Shown here: piece after piece, positions 61,914 through 64,000 of the stretch
Layout of the letters: each line of letters starts with the position of its first letter
How positions within the stretch are numbered: position 1 is the stretch's first letter
Assembly (NCBI GenBank): GCA_028279555.1
Contig: JANQNO010000002.1
Span: forward strand, 62,001-126,000
Source: Sphingorhabdus sp.
Lineage (GTDB): Bacteria; Pseudomonadota; Alphaproteobacteria; Sphingomonadales; Sphingomonadaceae
DNA: 64,000 bases
Direction of reading: 5' to 3'
Position numbers and translations under genes: made by a program
The notes under the pieces: generated by a model
The model's input: only the letters and a program-made list of their open reading frames with translations
Told to the model about the DNA's origin: nothing
Database searches by the model: none

Positions 61914-63729
61914 GCTGCATTCAACCCTCGCCAAAGTCACCGAGCGCATTATCCAGCGGTCGAAGGCCAGCCGCAGCGCCTATCTCGATCTGATCGACCG
62001 GCAGCGCGGCGAAGGCGTGCACCGGCCTAATCTCTCCTGCGGCAACCTCGCCCACGGCTTTGCTGCGAGCGGCGATGACAAGGCGGCGATCCGCTCCGGC
62101 AAGGCGATGAATATCGGCATTGTCACCGCCTACAACGACATGCTCTCGGCGCATCAGCCCTATGGCCGCTATCCCGAGCAGATCAAGATATTCGCGCGCG
62201 AGGCTGGCGCGACGGCGCAGGTCGCGGGCGGCGTGCCCGCCATGTGCGACGGCGTGACCCAGGGGCAGGCGGGCATGGAGCTGTCGCTCTTCAGCCGCGA
62301 TGTCATTGCGATGAGCACGGCGGTGGCGCTGTCGCATGGTATGTTCGAGGCGGCGTTGCTCTTGGGCATCTGTGACAAGATCGTGCCCGGCATGCTGATC
62401 GGCGCGCTGCGTTTCGGCCACCTTCCGGTGGTGCTCGTCCCCGCAGGGCCGATGCCGTCGGGGCTGGCCAACAAGGAAAAGCAGCGGGTGCGGCAGCTTT
62501 ATGCCGAGGGCAAGGCGACGCGCGAGGAGCTGCTCGAGGCCGAAAGCGCCTCCTATCACGGCGCGGGCACCTGCACCTTCTATGGCACTGCCAACTCCAA
62601 CCAGATGATGATGGAGATGATGGGGCTGCATATTCCAGGTTCCAGCTTCGTCAATCCGGGCAGCAAGCTGCGGCAGGAGTTGACCCGCGCGGCGGTTCAC
62701 CGCGTGGCGGAAATCGGCTGGGATGGCGGCGATTACCGGCCGCTTGGCCATTGCATCGATGAAAAGGCGATTGTGAATGCGATTGCCGGGCTTCTGGCGA
62801 CTGGCGGATCGACCAACCATTTCATCCATATCCCCGCCATCGCCCGCGCGGCAGGTATCCTGGTCGACTGGGACGATATGGACCAGCTGTCGTCGATCGT
62901 GCCGCTGATCGCCAGCGTCTACCCCAACGGGGCCGGCGATGTGAATTACTTCCATGCTGCAGGCGGCATGGGTTTCGTTATCCGCGAGCTGCTTGATGCC
63001 GGTCTCGCCCACGGCGACATAAGGACCGTCTATGGCGGCTCGCTCGCCGATGGAGTGAAGGAAGCGAAGCTGGAGGGCGACGCGCTTACCTTCGAGGATG
63101 CGCTAGCCGAGAGCCGCGATGAAAAGCTGCTGCGTCCCGTGTCCGCCCCGTTCCAGGCCGAAGGCGGGCTGAAATTGCTGGCAGGCAATCTCGGGCGATC
63201 GACGATGAAAATCAGCGCTGTAGCACGCGAGCGCTGGACAACCGAAGCGCCGGCGCGCCTATTCGATGATCAGAATGACGTTGTCGCGGCCTTCAAGGCG
63301 GGCGAGCTCGACAGGGATGTGGTCATCGTGCTGCGTTTTCAGGGGCCCGCGGCGAACGGCATGCCCGAGCTTCACAAGCTGACTTCCCCGCTCGGCGTGT
63401 TGCAGGATCGCGGGCACAGGGTCGCTCTGGTAACAGACGGTCGCATGTCGGGCGCGAGTGGGAAGATACCGGCTGCGATTCACTGCTCGCCAGAAACATT
63501 GAAAGATGGCCCGCTGGGCAAACTGCGCGATGGCGATATCGTTCGGGTATGCGCCGAAAAGGGCGAGCTGGAAGCGCTGGTCGATGCCGCCGAATGGGAT
63601 AAACGCAGTCAGGCGGATGCGCCCGCCGCCGCCCTTGGTACCGGCCGCGAGCTGTTTGCGATGATGCGCGCGCATGCGTCGCCGGCTGAAGAGGGCGGAT
63701 CGGCGATGCTGCAGCAGGCCAGATTGTGA
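61906..63729 (+). CDS. edd: Phosphogluconate dehydratase
   Basis: Converts 6-phosphogluconate to KDPG, the defining Entner-Doudoroff step. It has 607 residues of the IlvD/Edd family. Fe-S cluster cysteines appear in [18 protein letters not shown] and [30 protein letters not shown] and the C-terminal [16 protein letters not shown] are typical. It overlaps zwf by 8 bp; the next gene starts on its stop (GTGA). Confidence 0.95.
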   Translation: MSELHSTLAKVTERIIQRSKASRSAYLDLIDRQRGEGVHRPNLSCGNLAHGFAASGDDKAAIRSGKAMNIGIVTAYNDMLSAHQPYGRYPEQIKIFAREAGATAQVAGGVPAMCDGVTQGQAGMELSLFSRDVIAMSTAVALSHGMFEAALLLGICDKIVPGMLIGALRFGHLPVVLVPAGPMPSGLANKEKQRVRQLYAEGKATREELLEAESASYHGAGTCTFYGTANSNQMMMEMMGLHIPGSSFVNPGSKLRQELTRAAVHRVAEIGWDGGDYRPLGHCIDEKAIVNAIAGLLATGGSTNHFIHIPAIARAAGILVDWDDMDQLSSIVPLIASVYPNGAGDVNYFHAAGGMGFVIRELLDAGLAHGDIRTVYGGSLADGVKEAKLEGDALTFEDALAESRDEKLLRPVSAPFQAEGGLKLLAGNLGRSTMKISAVARERWTTEAPARLFDDQNDVVAAFKAGELDRDVVIVLRFQGPAANGMPELHKLTSPLGVLQDRGHRVALVTDGRMSGASGKIPAAIHCSPETLKDGPLGKLRDGDIVRVCAEKGELEALVDAAEWDKRSQADAPAAALGTGRELFAMMRAHASPAEEGGSAMLQQARL

Positions 63730-63959
63730 GCCGAATGCGCGAGATCATCGTTGCGGATATTGGCGGTACACACGCCCGCTTCGCCATTGCGCAAATCGAG
63801 GATGGCAAGGTCAGCGGTCTCGATAACATCATTAAGATGCGCGCCAGCGATCACGCTAGCCTGCAGATTGCGTGGGAGGTCTATGGCGAGCAGCTTGAGA
63901 GGGATATGCCGCGCGAAGCATCGATCGCGGTGGCGTTCTTTAAGGAGCACGGAAAATGA
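63726..63959 (+). pseudogene. glk: Glucokinase, truncated by apparent internal deletion
   Basis: The N-terminus is a normal sphingomonad Glk: REIIVADIGGTHARFAIAQI with the phosphate-1 loop DIGGTHARF, then HASLQIAWEVYGEQL. After PREASIAVA, where AGP and about 250 residues should follow, the frame continues only with FFKEHGK and stops. Glk proteins often end with a similar helical tail, so a deletion joining residue about 67 to the last residues is likely. GTG at 63726 overlaps the edd stop; ATG at 63735 is the alternative start. If the sequence is right, this copy cannot phosphorylate glucose. Confidence 0.7.
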
Positions 63960-64000
63960 GCGCCGAGAAGCTTTGACGCATGCCCGTCATTTGCAAGCCT

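Noticed and set aside
60282-61949. A 555-codon open frame antisense to zwf
   Set aside because: Its translation is His/Gln/Arg/Pro-rich without any domain, and the opposite strand is a complete, well-conserved zwf. Long antisense frames are normal in GC-rich genes.
1-64000. tRNA, rRNA, CRISPR arrays, transposases and prophage genes
   Set aside because: Gaps were read for T-loop and anticodon-arm patterns, regularly spaced repeats and transposase motifs; none was found.

Overview
The window looks like chromosomal DNA of a sphingomonad (Alphaproteobacteria, Sphingomonadales). The coding sequence is mostly GC-rich. The Entner-Doudoroff genes run zwf-edd-glk without an intervening pgl, as in Zymomonas and its relatives. 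Alphaproteobacterial markers are present (DUF1013/TrcR, DUF1489, DUF721/DciA), as are a TonB-dependent receptor and the short palindromic repeats common in sphingomonad genomes. No rRNA, tRNA, CRISPR array, transposase or prophage gene was recognised. Most genes are housekeeping, in short, tightly overlapping operons.

Layout. 1-2 kb: two divergent exported proteins, one cut by the window edge. 2-5 kb: rsmE, ubiA and an MDR-family dehydrogenase. 5-15.5 kb: a genome-maintenance and thiol-redox block with a low-GC nucleotidyltransferase, smc, two DsbA-like proteins, DUF721/DciA, mutY, a Tat-exported serine hydrolase, nudC and a FrnE-like protein. 15.5-22 kb: CPBP protease, DUF1489, mgtE, cyclophilin, a Sel1 protein, a DsbD-like reductase and a repeat-rich periplasmic protein. 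22-30 kb: valS, a crotonase, a pair resembling plcP-agt (phosphate-sparing membrane lipid remodelling), an unknown exported protein and trcR. 30-42 kb: unknown exported proteins, a metallo-hydrolase, two acyl-activating enzymes, TetR, recX, a GGDEF-EAL protein and an alpha/beta hydrolase. 42-53.7 kb: arsC, a TonB receptor behind a Fur-box-like palindrome, DUF899, a hemB-GNAT-MFS/spermidine synthase-like-gamma carbonic anhydrase operon, a TauD-type dioxygenase, an M23 peptidase and a lipoprotein methyltransferase. 54-60 kb: lepA and a restriction-modification locus. 60.4-64 kb: zwf, edd and a broken glk.

Two features stand out. First, palindromic repeats have landed inside protein-coding genes and are translated in frame: one in the smc hinge region and two in valS. 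One valS element encodes almost the same peptide, in the same frame, as a copy inside a decayed restriction gene about 32 kb away. This resembles the Rickettsia palindromic elements. Second, the restriction locus is nested: an intact single-chain methyltransferase/nuclease gene (56.3-59.6 kb) sits between the N-terminal and C-terminal remnants of another enzyme of the same class, which suggests replacement of one specificity by another. At the right edge, glk keeps its N-terminal motif and then stops after 77 codons, apparently through an internal deletion.

All functions are read from sequence motifs and remembered family features; no database search was run. Start codons were adjusted by Shine-Dalgarno position and stop/start overlap where the longest frame looked too long.
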